Made by a program: the position numbers and the translations under genes. 64,000 nt of DNA from NCBI RefSeq assembly GCF_004006395.2, contig NZ_CP029758.2:2480001-2544000 (forward strand), written 5' to 3'. The notes under the pieces were generated by a model. The model did no database searches, was not told the origin of the DNA, and saw only the letters and a list, made by a program, of their open reading frames with translations. Shown in pieces: positions 34,754 to 43,392 of the stretch. Positions within the stretch are counted from its first letter, which is position 1. Each line of letters begins with the position of its first letter. Source of the stretch: Clostridium sp. AWRP. Its GTDB lineage: Bacteria; Bacillota; Clostridia; Clostridiales; Clostridiaceae.

Positions 34754-37675
34754 TTACTTATTTGACTCAACAGGTATGTCTATAACATCTGAAAGGGAAT
34801 TCATTTCCTCTATACTGTCCCATACAAATGCCTTTAATTTGTATATTCCTTTTTCAGGAAGCTTAATAATACCGGTCAAGATAGAAGAATCTCCATTTTT
34901 AATTGTTTGCTTACCACACACATAATTGATGAATTTATTACTTCCATCATATAATGCTACTATCAGCGATGCATCCTGCTCCTTACCCGAATTATTTTCT
35001 GCCTTTACAGATACTTTCGCATCATTATCCAATTTAAACGAACTGTCCTTTGTCATATTAGTTATCTTTATTGATTTTGTTTCATCTTGAGATCCTGATA
35101 CCTTTTTCTCTGATGCAGTTAACTTGTCCACTGTCTCCTGCTTCATGGATGATTTTTGTGCATCACTTAAAGCATCATACAATTTTTCTACCCCATCAAC
35201 TTTGTCTTTATCGGTTGAAGTAAGCTTGTCTACATCTGGCAGTGCTGCTACAGCATTATTTACAGGTACTGTGGAATTCTTCACATCTGTACAGTCAAAT
35301 ATAGAATTTCTTCCTTCAGCTGTCCTTATAAGTGAGTCCAATCCACGACATATTTGTGCCGGTTCATAACTTGAATTATCAAAGACAGTAGTTCCTTTTT
35401 CAAGGTCAAATTTCTCAAGTACACCATCTAAAACAGTCTTACCACATTTAACATATCTCTTATCAAATATATTTTGATTTGCCATTCCTAGTGTCATATA
35501 TACTTGTGCATTGGTCCATGCGTTATTATAATCTGGTATGCCATTATTTTTAAAACCTCCCCAGAAAGAACCTCTGTAGCTCTGGGCATTTGAAAATTGT
35601 GCAAATACATGATCCATAGCCTGTTTCACATCATAGTACTTGTCCCCTTCTTTTGCATCAGGGTTATAGTAAGCTGCAATTGGCTGAGATTGCATAGTCC
35701 ACATATCAGATACTGCATTGGATACTACTTCAGATCCATCTGCACCTTTTGTTCCAAGCGCATTCTTAGCCCAGTCGTGTATTTCTTTATCTATATCCTC
35801 ACTAGTAATATGTTTTCCATCTTTTGGTATAGAATTAATATAATTATATGAAGTTAATGCGTAAATGTCATACTGAGGTGTAAAATATTCAGGCGATACT
35901 TTTAAATAATCTTTATTTGAAATTATATCTATTAAATCATAGGCCTTTATATCTCTTGCATCATAACCTATGGCAGTAATTGCTAGAACTAATTTTTCCC
36001 ATTCTGTCATCTTCACATCTCCAGGAGTTATCCCTGCATCTTTCATTTTCTGCAAACCAGTTTGTATACTTTTAAACCAGTCATCATAAAATCCTTTTCT
36101 CACACCTGTATATCCGGAACGTGCTGATGAAAATACTTCCCATACATAATCATTTAATTCAATAGTACCTTCAACTCCAGGTACAGCAGCTTTATTTCCG
36201 CTCCAGGTGAACTCTGGCACGTCTCCCTGTGCCATTTTTAATTTGTTATAAAGTATATCTTCTGCCTTTTTTGCATCTTCAATCTGCTTCTTTTGCTGAT
36301 CTAGTGTAGGTCCTGGTGCCCCATCATCATTTAATTTAGCAGATGCGGGCAGAACTTTACCTAATATAAATTGATAATCATCATTTGAATTATATGTAAT
36401 TTTCAATTTACTGACATCAATACTTACAGGTACAGTTCCAATAGTAAGTGCATTAAAAACTGCATCTCCACTATAGACGGCCTTAACATCATACTGACTT
36501 ATCAAATTTGCGTTCTCATCAGATTCAGCAATTACTTTTATAGAGTCTATTTTTGTTTTAATATTTTCATCGGAACTCTTAGCAGGATCATAAGTTCTAT
36601 CCTCAGCTGTCACCTGGATATCCACAGGTATTTTAGTTGCTACTTTATCTGTACCTGTATTTTCAGAATTTAAATAAGGATATCCACCATTTATAGACGA
36701 ATCAATTTTCCAGGTTTTATCAAAATCAAACCCCAGTTTAGTATACGTATCTTTATTTTTCATTTCTTCAGTAGTATAGCCTTTTGAATCATTAGCGCAA
36801 AAAAATTTAGTTCCTAATATATCTTTATCATATGCACAGTTCTCTGGCATTGTTGTAACTTTAGTGTTCATATTATAGTAAGTATCGCTCACAATTGGGC
36901 AGCCATCACCGGTATATCCTCCATCATTTCCTATAAATTTTCCATAGAAATAACAGTGATCTATCTTCTCACCACTTTGTCGACAAATTCCTGAACGTAC
37001 CACAGAATATTCTTCATTTTTTACTTCATTGTCAAAAGTCACATTGCTATAACAATCCTTCAAAGTTCCAGGTGTGTCTACATTTTTCCCACCTACCAAT
37101 CTATATAAATCATCATTGCCAACAATTCCTGCTATAACAAAAACATCCGTTGTTGTATCTGTAATTGTTCCTGTTGAAGAACAGCAGGCAATCGTACCCC
37201 CAGCTTCATTAGCAATTAATCCATAATTTGAACTACCATTAGCTTTTATAGTTGAATTTTTAGTAGTTACATTAGCATCAATTCTCACATTTTCTACAAT
37301 ACCATCTTTGTCTACAATTCCAAATAAACCTGACTTTGAATCTGTATAATTGCTTATGGTGTAAAACTTGCCATCAAAAGTACCATCAAAGCCTTTATTA
37401 GTAGTAAAAGATTTTAAAGGTACATCTGATTTGGCGATATCAATATCCTGTGTCAGAATAACCTTCTTCCCTAGATAATTTACTCCATTGTCAATATCCT
37501 CTCTAAATTTATTCAGGTCTTCTACTGAACTAATAGTGTAATTTTCTTCTGTGTTCTGAATCAAAGACGGTGTGGATGTTGTTACATCTGCCGCCAGAGC
37601 TGAGTAAGGCGCAAATATTGTTAACGTAAATAGCAATACTATCACCAAATTCATTTTCTTCCAAAGTTTTTTCAT
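34754..37675 (-). CDS. Secreted alpha/alpha-toroid protein (transcobalamin alpha-domain-like), 973 aa
   Basis: A signal peptide (1-29) is followed by a beta-helix-like region (about 40-340) starting YTISSVEDLNKFREDIDNG, with GLFGIVDKDGIVENVRI motifs. An all-beta spacer (about 345-450) and an alpha/alpha-toroid (about 475-795; SARSGYTGVRKGFYDDW, TEWEKLVLAITAIGYD, NNAWTNAQVYMTLGMA) come next. A helical linker (VPVNNAVAALPDVDKLTSTD) and the shared C-terminal beta domain (about 870-973) end it. This is one of four giant paralogues. Unlike the others it has no upstream DUF4430 partner gene and follows riboswitch 5 directly. The start follows AAAGGGGTAAAAA. Confidence 0.83.
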   Translation of the reverse strand: MKKLWKKMNLVIVLLFTLTIFAPYSALAADVTTSTPSLIQNTEENYTISSVEDLNKFREDIDNGVNYLGKKVILTQDIDIAKSDVPLKSFTTNKGFDGTFDGKFYTISNYTDSKSGLFGIVDKDGIVENVRIDANVTTKNSTIKANGSSNYGLIANEAGGTIACCSSTGTITDTTTDVFVIAGIVGNDDLYRLVGGKNVDTPGTLKDCYSNVTFDNEVKNEEYSVVRSGICRQSGEKIDHCYFYGKFIGNDGGYTGDGCPIVSDTYYNMNTKVTTMPENCAYDKDILGTKFFCANDSKGYTTEEMKNKDTYTKLGFDFDKTWKIDSSINGGYPYLNSENTGTDKVATKIPVDIQVTAEDRTYDPAKSSDENIKTKIDSIKVIAESDENANLISQYDVKAVYSGDAVFNALTIGTVPVSIDVSKLKITYNSNDDYQFILGKVLPASAKLNDDGAPGPTLDQQKKQIEDAKKAEDILYNKLKMAQGDVPEFTWSGNKAAVPGVEGTIELNDYVWEVFSSARSGYTGVRKGFYDDWFKSIQTGLQKMKDAGITPGDVKMTEWEKLVLAITAIGYDARDIKAYDLIDIISNKDYLKVSPEYFTPQYDIYALTSYNYINSIPKDGKHITSEDIDKEIHDWAKNALGTKGADGSEVVSNAVSDMWTMQSQPIAAYYNPDAKEGDKYYDVKQAMDHVFAQFSNAQSYRGSFWGGFKNNGIPDYNNAWTNAQVYMTLGMANQNIFDKRYVKCGKTVLDGVLEKFDLEKGTTVFDNSSYEPAQICRGLDSLIRTAEGRNSIFDCTDVKNSTVPVNNAVAALPDVDKLTSTDKDKVDGVEKLYDALSDAQKSSMKQETVDKLTASEKKVSGSQDETKSIKITNMTKDSSFKLDNDAKVSVKAENNSGKEQDASLIVALYDGSNKFINYVCGKQTIKNGDSSILTGIIKLPEKGIYKLKAFVWDSIEEMNSLSDVIDIPVESNK

Positions 37676-37754
37676 TTTTTACCCCTTTCTAAATTAAAAT
37701 AATAATTTGTAGTATTTAAATATGTGTAAATCAAATACATTTATTCCCTAAAAT

Positions 37755-37790
37755 AAAAAACTCCTTCTTTAATAACAGAAGGAGTTTTTT
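37755..37790 (-). terminator. Terminator B of riboswitch 5
   Basis: The minus strand has AAAAACTCCTTCT/AGAAGGAGTTTTT, directly before the 973-residue gene. Confidence 0.88.
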
Positions 37791-37795
37791 CCCTA

Positions 37796-37835
37796 AGAAA
37801 AAAAAGGAAAGTCCTTAAAGGGCCTTCCTTTTTTA
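37796..37835 (-). terminator. Terminator A of riboswitch 5
   Basis: The minus strand has AAAAAGGAAGGCCC.../GGACTTTCCTTTTT with a T-run. It is a second, tandem terminator. Confidence 0.75.
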
Positions 37836-37913
37836 TATCTTAACGTAATTGTTTACACATAATACAACGACATAATTATAGTACTTATCTTCCCCCCGAA
37901 AGAATTAATAACA

Positions 37914-38072
37914 TATCAGGCAGGTTTCCTGGCTCAGATTCATCTTACTCCCTTGTCTTCCCAGATATAATTCCAGTGACATAACTAAGGTTTCATCCTC
38001 CATACAGTAACGGTGGGCTGCAGTGTTTATTACACTTTCCCTTTTAACTGTTATATTTTACAGCACCTAATA
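37914..38072 (-). ncRNA. Cobalamin riboswitch 5 (34.7-37.7 kb operon)
   Basis: The B12 box (GCCAGGAAACCTGCCT) lies near 37917-37934. The core has AAAGGGAAAGTG, GCAGCCCACCGTTACTG and CACTGGAATTATA. P1 pairs TAGTATTAGG with CCTGATATG. The box is followed by CTTTCGGGGGG. Confidence 0.94.
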
Positions 38073-38104
38073 CTAAATATTAAATTTTTATTACTTTTAT
38101 GTTA

Positions 38105-38133
38105 AGTATAAAACATAAATTTTAAGTAGTCAA
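38105..38133 (-). promoter_or_regulatory. Sigma-A promoter before riboswitch 5
   Basis: TTGACT, 17 nt, TATACT on the minus strand. The flanking sequence contains a long palindrome with the end of the preceding operon (38128-38170). Confidence 0.7.
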
Positions 38134-38182
38134 CATTATTTTCATATTTATGAAAATAATGTTGACTACTCGTAAATAAGTT

Positions 38183-41077
38183 TTATTTATTTGACTGAAC
38201 AGGTATATCTATAATATCTGAGAGAGGATTCATATTTTCAAGGCTGTCCCATACAAATGCCTTCAATTTATATATTCCCTCTTCTGGAAGCTTCATAATA
38301 CCCGTTAAAATAGATGAATCTCCATCTTTAATCGTCTGCTTGCCGCATACATATTTCACAAATTTATCGCTTCCATCATATAGCGCTACTAATAGCGATG
38401 TATCCTTGTCCTTACCAGAATTATTTTCTGCCTTTACAGATACCTTTGCATCATTGCCCAATTTAAATGAACTGTCCTTTGTCAAATTAGTTATCTTTAT
38501 TGGTTTTGTTTCACCCTGTGATCCTGATACCTTTTTCTCTGCTGCAGTTAACTTGCCCACTGTTTCCTGCTTCATGGATGATTTTTGCGCATCACTTAAG
38601 GCATCATACGATTTTTCTACCCCATCAACTTTGTCTTTATCTGCTGAAGTAAGCTTATCCACATTTGGCAGTGCTGCTATGGCATTATTTACAGGCACTG
38701 TAGAATTCTTAACATCTGTACAGTCAAATATTGAGTTTCTTCCTTCATAATCCCTTACAAGTGAATCTATTCCTCTGCATATCTGCACTGGATCATAGGT
38801 TAAATTGTCATATTGGGTAGTTTTATTTTTGGCATCAAATCCTTCAAGTATAGCATCAAATATAGTCTTACCATCTTTTATATATTCCTTATCAAAAACA
38901 TTAGCCTTGGCCATTCCAAGTGTCATGTACACCTGGGCGTTTGTCCATGGGTTATTTAAATCAAATGTACCATCAGTATTTACAAAGCCACCCCAAAAAG
39001 AACCCTTATAAGTCTGGGCATTTGAAAATTGAGCAAATGCATGGTCCATAGCCTGTTTTACATCATAATACTTGTCTCCTTCTTTTGCATTGGGATTATA
39101 ATATGCTGCAATTGGCTGCAGCGCCATAGTCCACATATCAGGGGCAGTATTTTCTGCTACTACAGATCCATCTGCACCTTTTGACCCAAGTGCATTTTTT
39201 GCCCATACATGTATATTTTTTTCTATATCATCTTTACTAATATGTTTTCCATCGTTAGGAATGAAGTCCATATAATTATAAGAAGTTAATGCATAAACAT
39301 CATACTGCGGCGTAAAATATTCCGGAGATACTTCTAAATAATTTTTATTTGATATAATATCCAATAAATTATAGGATTTTATATCTCTTGGGTCATATCC
39401 TATAGCAGTAATTGCAAGTACTAACTTTTCCCACTCGGTCATCTTTACATCCCCGGCTGCTATCCCTGCCTCTTTCATTTTTTCCAGTCCATTTTGTATA
39501 TTCTTGAACCAGTCATCATAAAATCCTTTCCTTACACCTGTATATCCGGAACGGGCTGATGAAAATACTTCCCACACATAATCATTTAATACAACTGTAC
39601 CTTCCATTCCAGGTGCAGCTGCTTTATTTCCATCCCATGTAAACTCTGGTACATCCCCCTGTGCTATCTTTAACTTATCATAAAGTATATTTTCTACTTC
39701 CTTTGCATTTTCTACCTGCTGTTTTTCCACATCCTGTGTAAGTGCTGCCGCACCATTGTCAAGAAGCTTGGCAGTAGATGGAATTACTTTGCCAAGTATA
39801 AACTGGTAATCTTCATTTGGAGTATAATTTATTTTTAATTTACTGGAATCAATACTTATAGGTACATTTCCTATAGTTGGTGCATCAAAAAATACATTTC
39901 CATCACAAGTAACATTATACTTGCTTATTAAATCGGCATCTTTACCAAATTCCGGAACTACCTTAAAAGTTGCCGTCGTTTTAAGACAATCATCTGTATT
40001 CTTAATAGGTTCAGTTCCAGGGACAAACATTTTGTCTGGGACTGTTACCTGCACATCTACTACTACCTTTGTTACTGTCTTAGTTGAACTATCAGGGTTT
40101 AAGTAAGGGTAGCCATCGTTTACAGAAGGATCTATCTTCCAGATCTTATCAAAGTCAAATCCAAGCTTTATGTAGCTGTCTTTATCTTTCATCTGTGCTG
40201 TAGTATAGCCTACAGGACTTCCCATAAAGGAAGGACTTGAAAATCCCAGTACATCACTATCATATGCACAGGTAGATGCACTGTCATCACCCAAACTTAT
40301 AATTGGATGAAACTTATTTGATTTTCCTAAAATTTTACCATAAAAATAACTGTGATCCACGCTTCTACCTGGGTTCATACTCGTTTGTGTACAAATTCCA
40401 CTACATCTACTGCCATCAGCTGTATTATCAAAAGTAACATTGCTATAACAATTATTTATATTCCCATCTATTTCATTCCAGTCATCATCTGTAAAAGCAC
40501 TATCACCAACTATTCCTGCAACAGTACCATTACTATCTTCATTTGTTCTAATCATACCTTTTGTAGAACATTTAGATATTATCCCTGCACTTTGATTAGT
40601 AATCAACCCATAAGCTGCATCCTCAATTGAAGTTGAAGTAATTACTTTACTTGCATCTGTAACGGTTACATTTGCATTAACTTTAACATCTTCTACAATT
40701 CCGTCTTTTCCCACAATCCCAAACAAACCGGATACTGCATCTGTATAACTACTTATAGTGTTAAACTTTCCGTCAAAAGTACCATCAAAATTTTTATTAG
40801 TTGTAAAGGATTTTAAAGGAACACTTGATTTACTTATATCAATATCATGTATCAAAATAACTTTTTTGCCTGAATAGTCTATGCCATTATCGATATCTCC
40901 TCTGAGTTTGTTCAAGTCATCTACTGAACTTACAGTATAGTTTCCATCTGTATCCTGGGTTAAAGATGGCATTGATACCGATGGTGAAGCATCTGCCCTA
41001 GCAGTATATGGTGCAAATGTCATTAAAGTAAATATAAGCATCATAACAAGACTGATTTTTTTCCATATCCTTTTCAC
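38183..41077 (-). CDS. Secreted alpha/alpha-toroid protein, second giant paralogue
   Basis: A protein of about 964 residues starting at GTG (KRIWKKISLV) 8 nt after AAAGGAG; upstream codons lack a ribosome binding site. It has a signal peptide, a beta-helix-like region (YTVSSVDDLNKLRGDIDNG), an all-beta spacer, an alpha/alpha-toroid (FYDDWFKNIQNGLEKMKEAG, NNPWTNAQVYMTLGMA), a helical linker and the shared C-terminal beta domain. It is preceded by a secreted DUF4430 gene in the riboswitch 6 operon. The two products together would supply both halves of an intrinsic factor-like clamp. The protein is close to full-length identical in architecture to 57990-60878. Confidence 0.83.
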   Translation of the reverse strand: MKRIWKKISLVMMLIFTLMTFAPYTARADASPSVSMPSLTQDTDGNYTVSSVDDLNKLRGDIDNGIDYSGKKVILIHDIDISKSSVPLKSFTTNKNFDGTFDGKFNTISSYTDAVSGLFGIVGKDGIVEDVKVNANVTVTDASKVITSTSIEDAAYGLITNQSAGIISKCSTKGMIRTNEDSNGTVAGIVGDSAFTDDDWNEIDGNINNCYSNVTFDNTADGSRCSGICTQTSMNPGRSVDHSYFYGKILGKSNKFHPIISLGDDSASTCAYDSDVLGFSSPSFMGSPVGYTTAQMKDKDSYIKLGFDFDKIWKIDPSVNDGYPYLNPDSSTKTVTKVVVDVQVTVPDKMFVPGTEPIKNTDDCLKTTATFKVVPEFGKDADLISKYNVTCDGNVFFDAPTIGNVPISIDSSKLKINYTPNEDYQFILGKVIPSTAKLLDNGAAALTQDVEKQQVENAKEVENILYDKLKIAQGDVPEFTWDGNKAAAPGMEGTVVLNDYVWEVFSSARSGYTGVRKGFYDDWFKNIQNGLEKMKEAGIAAGDVKMTEWEKLVLAITAIGYDPRDIKSYNLLDIISNKNYLEVSPEYFTPQYDVYALTSYNYMDFIPNDGKHISKDDIEKNIHVWAKNALGSKGADGSVVAENTAPDMWTMALQPIAAYYNPNAKEGDKYYDVKQAMDHAFAQFSNAQTYKGSFWGGFVNTDGTFDLNNPWTNAQVYMTLGMAKANVFDKEYIKDGKTIFDAILEGFDAKNKTTQYDNLTYDPVQICRGIDSLVRDYEGRNSIFDCTDVKNSTVPVNNAIAALPNVDKLTSADKDKVDGVEKSYDALSDAQKSSMKQETVGKLTAAEKKVSGSQGETKPIKITNLTKDSSFKLGNDAKVSVKAENNSGKDKDTSLLVALYDGSDKFVKYVCGKQTIKDGDSSILTGIMKLPEEGIYKLKAFVWDSLENMNPLSDIIDIPVQSNK

Positions 41078-41116
41078 TTTGTTCTCCTTTCTAATTTTTC
41101 TAAAATTATATAATAA

Positions 41117-41150
41117 ATACCAGGTTAAAAAATACATCTTAACCCGGTAT
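41117..41150 (-). terminator. Intra-operon hairpin between DUF4430 and toroid genes
   Basis: The minus strand has ATACCGGGTTAA/TTAACCTGGTAT followed by TTATTATA. It may be a leaky terminator giving more of the small DUF4430 protein than of the large toroid protein. An equivalent hairpin occurs at 55685-55718. Confidence 0.55.
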
Positions 41151-41195
41151 CAATCTAAAAGATTTGCTTAATCAATTAGGGAAAATCTGCTTTTA

Positions 41196-42011
41196 TTATA
41201 AAGCACCAGCTGCAGCATCAACATTCTTTTGTTTAGCTTGTAAAGTTTCTAATTGAGTTAATGCATTTGTATAAGCTGTATCTGTTTTATTTGCATGATT
41301 TGCCATTTTTGCTATAAGTGTTGTTTTATCTGCTCTTGTAAAAAATGGATCAACAAGTTTAGTAGTCGCCCAGTTATAATATCCATCAGAAGTAACCTGA
41401 GTTGGTAAATATGCACTATTTAGCCCCATATCTGCTCCCATTGCTGCTGTAAATTCCCAACGAATTACAGCTCCATCTGGTACATTATCTAATGCTGTAC
41501 TTCCGTTATAATAAGTACTGTCATGATTCAATTCATTATTTACTGTAAACATCCAACCTGAAATTCCATCGCATTCCTTTTCACTTAAATAATTTACATC
41601 GGTAACAATAGGTTGATGTGGTAAATCTTTTCTGAAAACAATACCTTTAGTTAATTTTTTAAGATTGTTCGTAAATAAATAATCTTTAAAAGCATCTTGA
41701 TTATCTGTAGCATCCTTAAAACCTGTTATATAACTTCCATACTGGCTTGAAACTATATTTACATTTCCATCACCTACAGCCTGTTTTGTAGCATCAGCAA
41801 TAGTATTCGTATCACTGAGTGTAACTTTTACTGGCTGTAAAATAGGTGCTTGTCCTAAAACATTTTTCTCAACATCCACATAGACAGTCTTTGTTTGAGC
41901 AGCTGAGGCAGCATGAACACTGTTAAAAGCAGATGGTGCAGCCGCAGCTCCCAAAGTTAATGTTGTTATACACAAAGTTGCAAATAATTTGTTTTTTAAT
42001 CTTCTAATCAT
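41196..42011 (-). CDS. Secreted DUF4430 protein (intrinsic factor/transcobalamin beta-domain-like)
   Basis: A protein of about 271 residues starting at MIRRLKNK, 8 nt after GGAGGAG. It has a signal peptide (about 1-35) and a DUF4430 domain (about 38-190) with SQYGSYITGFKDATDNQ, ISGWMFTVNNELNHDSTYY and DGAVIRWEFTAAMGADMG. A helical tail of about 70 residues follows. It has no membrane or wall anchor of its own. It is the first gene after riboswitch 6 and precedes a giant toroid gene. A close paralogue lies at 60947-61789 and a degraded one near 55760-56190. Confidence 0.86.
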   Translation of the reverse strand: MIRRLKNKLFATLCITTLTLGAAAAPSAFNSVHAASAAQTKTVYVDVEKNVLGQAPILQPVKVTLSDTNTIADATKQAVGDGNVNIVSSQYGSYITGFKDATDNQDAFKDYLFTNNLKKLTKGIVFRKDLPHQPIVTDVNYLSEKECDGISGWMFTVNNELNHDSTYYNGSTALDNVPDGAVIRWEFTAAMGADMGLNSAYLPTQVTSDGYYNWATTKLVDPFFTRADKTTLIAKMANHANKTDTAYTNALTQLETLQAKQKNVDAAAGAL

Positions 42012-42077
42012 TTTATACACTCCTCCAAATTTTTAATTGTTGCTTGTCCAAATTTAAAAGACAATGATAAAATTTTT

Positions 42078-42089
42078 ATATCACCTCCT
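42078..42089 (-). promoter_or_regulatory. Orphan strong Shine-Dalgarno in the leader (STAB-SD-like)
   Basis: The minus strand has AGGAGGTGATAT, a near-perfect match to the 16S 3' end, about 70 nt before the start codon. Its only start codon (GTG) meets a stop two codons later. Similar sites occur at 56245-56255 and 61897-61907. Confidence 0.5.
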
Positions 42090-42199
42090 GGAAATTAAAA
42101 TGTAATGGCAATCATATTTTTAACCTTTGTGAAAAATAAACTAGGTGGTAATTCAGGTGAGATTAAGTTAACGTAAAAATATATTTGTGTAAATAAAAG

Positions 42200-42234
42200 A
42201 TAAAAAGAGACCCTCTTTCTTTCGAAGGTCTCCA
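42200..42234 (-). terminator. Terminator of riboswitch 6
   Basis: The minus strand has GGAGACC/GGTCTC around TTCGAAAGAAAGA, followed by TTTTTATC. Confidence 0.75.
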
Positions 42235-42325
42235 GTATACGACATGAATTTATGAATATTTAATGTAAACAGATGTTATTGGCATTGAATACTTACCTTT
42301 CCCACCGAAAGAACCATATACACTT

Positions 42326-42486
42326 GTAACAGGCAGGTATACTGGCTTGGTATCATCTTACTTTTCACACCTTCCCAAAGATTATATCTTCAGTGGCATA
42401 TTGTGAATTTCATCTTCCTTACAGCAGCGGGGGCTGCAGTGGCTTTTAACCACTTTCCCTATTAATTCCTTAAAAAGAAACCTGTT
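42326..42486 (-). ncRNA. Cobalamin riboswitch 6 (DUF4430/toroid operon)
   Basis: The B12 box variant GCCAGTATACCTGCCT lies at 42331-42346. The core has AGGGAAAGTGGTT, GCAGCCCCCGCTGCTG and CACTGAAGATATAA, and CTTTCGGTGGG follows the box. It is the most divergent of the surface-protein set. Confidence 0.9.
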
Positions 42487-42523
42487 CAATATTATTATTT
42501 AATTTACAATTGTCATTACTTTC

Positions 42524-42552
42524 ATGTTACATCTCTTTTATTTATTTGTCAA
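42524..42552 (-). promoter_or_regulatory. Sigma-A promoter before riboswitch 6
   Basis: TTGACA, 17 nt, TAACAT on the minus strand. Confidence 0.65.
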
Positions 42553-42661
42553 TAATTTATAAAATTTTTATTAAATTAATGTGAACCACAATATTATGAC
42601 TTTTGTTATTAAATACTGTCTAGTAAGCTTGTCCTAAAAATGCCTGTCACTTAATTCAGTA

Positions 42662-42901
42662 TCATTTTTTAGGATTTATATTGATTTCTCCAAAAGTATT
42701 CTCATAATTTTCAATTGATTTCAATAAAATCATACTCATGCTCTTTGCTTGTTGTGGGCTCATAAATATTTTTACACTATCTTCTACATCTTTTTTGTAT
42801 ACTTTCATAAATTCTAACTGAAAATCGTATACAGTTCCGGAAAGTTCCACCCTATTTGAATATAATTCCTTCTCTTCTTCTAATTTCATATTTTCATCCA
42901 T
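42662..42901 (-). CDS. DUF3467 family small protein
   Basis: A protein of about 79 residues. The ATG at 42901 is 9 nt after AAGG; the alternative GTG at 42910 overlaps it. It contains SNRVELSGTVYDFQLEFMKVY, quoted here as the start of the family pattern, and MSPQQAKSMSMILLKSIENYE near the C terminus. Together these match the DUF3467 family of unknown function. It is the only gene directly behind riboswitch 7, which makes it a small cytosolic protein predicted to be cobalamin-repressed. It has no signal peptide. Confidence 0.75.
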   Translation of the reverse strand: MDENMKLEEEKELYSNRVELSGTVYDFQLEFMKVYKKDVEDSVKIFMSPQQAKSMSMILLKSIENYENTFGEININPKK

Positions 42902-42981
42902 AAGATTCACCCTTGCCTTTCATATTTTTTGTTTAATTTATTTCTTTAATTATCTCGTAGCTTTATATAATATCTAATAAC

Positions 42982-43006
42982 TAAAAAAGAACCACTAGGG
43001 TTCTCT
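42982..43006 (-). terminator. Terminator of riboswitch 7
   Basis: The minus strand has AGAACC/GGTTCT followed by TTTTTAG, between the aptamer and the DUF3467 gene. Confidence 0.8.
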
Positions 43007-43086
43007 CATGTCAATATAACCGTTTACTTTTAATTATAAGCAGTTTAAAATATCAACCTCTTCCCCTCCGAAAGAATTAACTACAT

Positions 43087-43246
43087 ATCAGGCAGGCTTC
43101 CTGGCTCAGATTCATCTTACTCCCCTGTCTTCCCGGATATAAATCCAGTGACATAATTAAGGTTTCATCCTCCATACAGTAACGGTGGGCTGCAGTGTTT
43201 ATTACACTTTTCCTTTTAACTATCACGTTTGACAGCACCTAATACT
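43087..43246 (-). ncRNA. Cobalamin riboswitch 7 (DUF3467 gene)
   Basis: The B12 box (GCCAGGAAGCCTGCCT) lies at 43090-43105. The core has AAAGGAAAAGTG, GCAGCCCACCGTTACTG and CACTGGATTTATAT. It is nearly identical to riboswitches 8, 11 and 12, including the leader that follows. Confidence 0.94.
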
Positions 43247-43276
43247 AAATATTAAATTTTTATTATCTTTATATTA

Positions 43277-43305
43277 AGGTTAGTACATATTTTTTCAAAA
43301 GTCAA
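43277..43305 (-). promoter_or_regulatory. Sigma-A promoter before riboswitch 7
   Basis: TTGACT, 17 nt, TAACCT on the minus strand. Confidence 0.6.
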
Positions 43306-43336
43306 CATTATTTTCCTGAAAAACTTGTACAGGTAA

Positions 43337-43385
43337 TAAAAAGCTTCTACAGAATAACTAATTCATCCTATAGAAGCTTTTTTAT
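43337..43385 (-). terminator. Terminator of the 1522-residue surface-protein gene
   Basis: An AAAAGCTTCTA/TAGAAGCTTTT stem with T-runs on both sides could work in both directions. The same element recurs at 54283-54331. Confidence 0.8.
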
Positions 43386-43392
43386 TGTTTAT

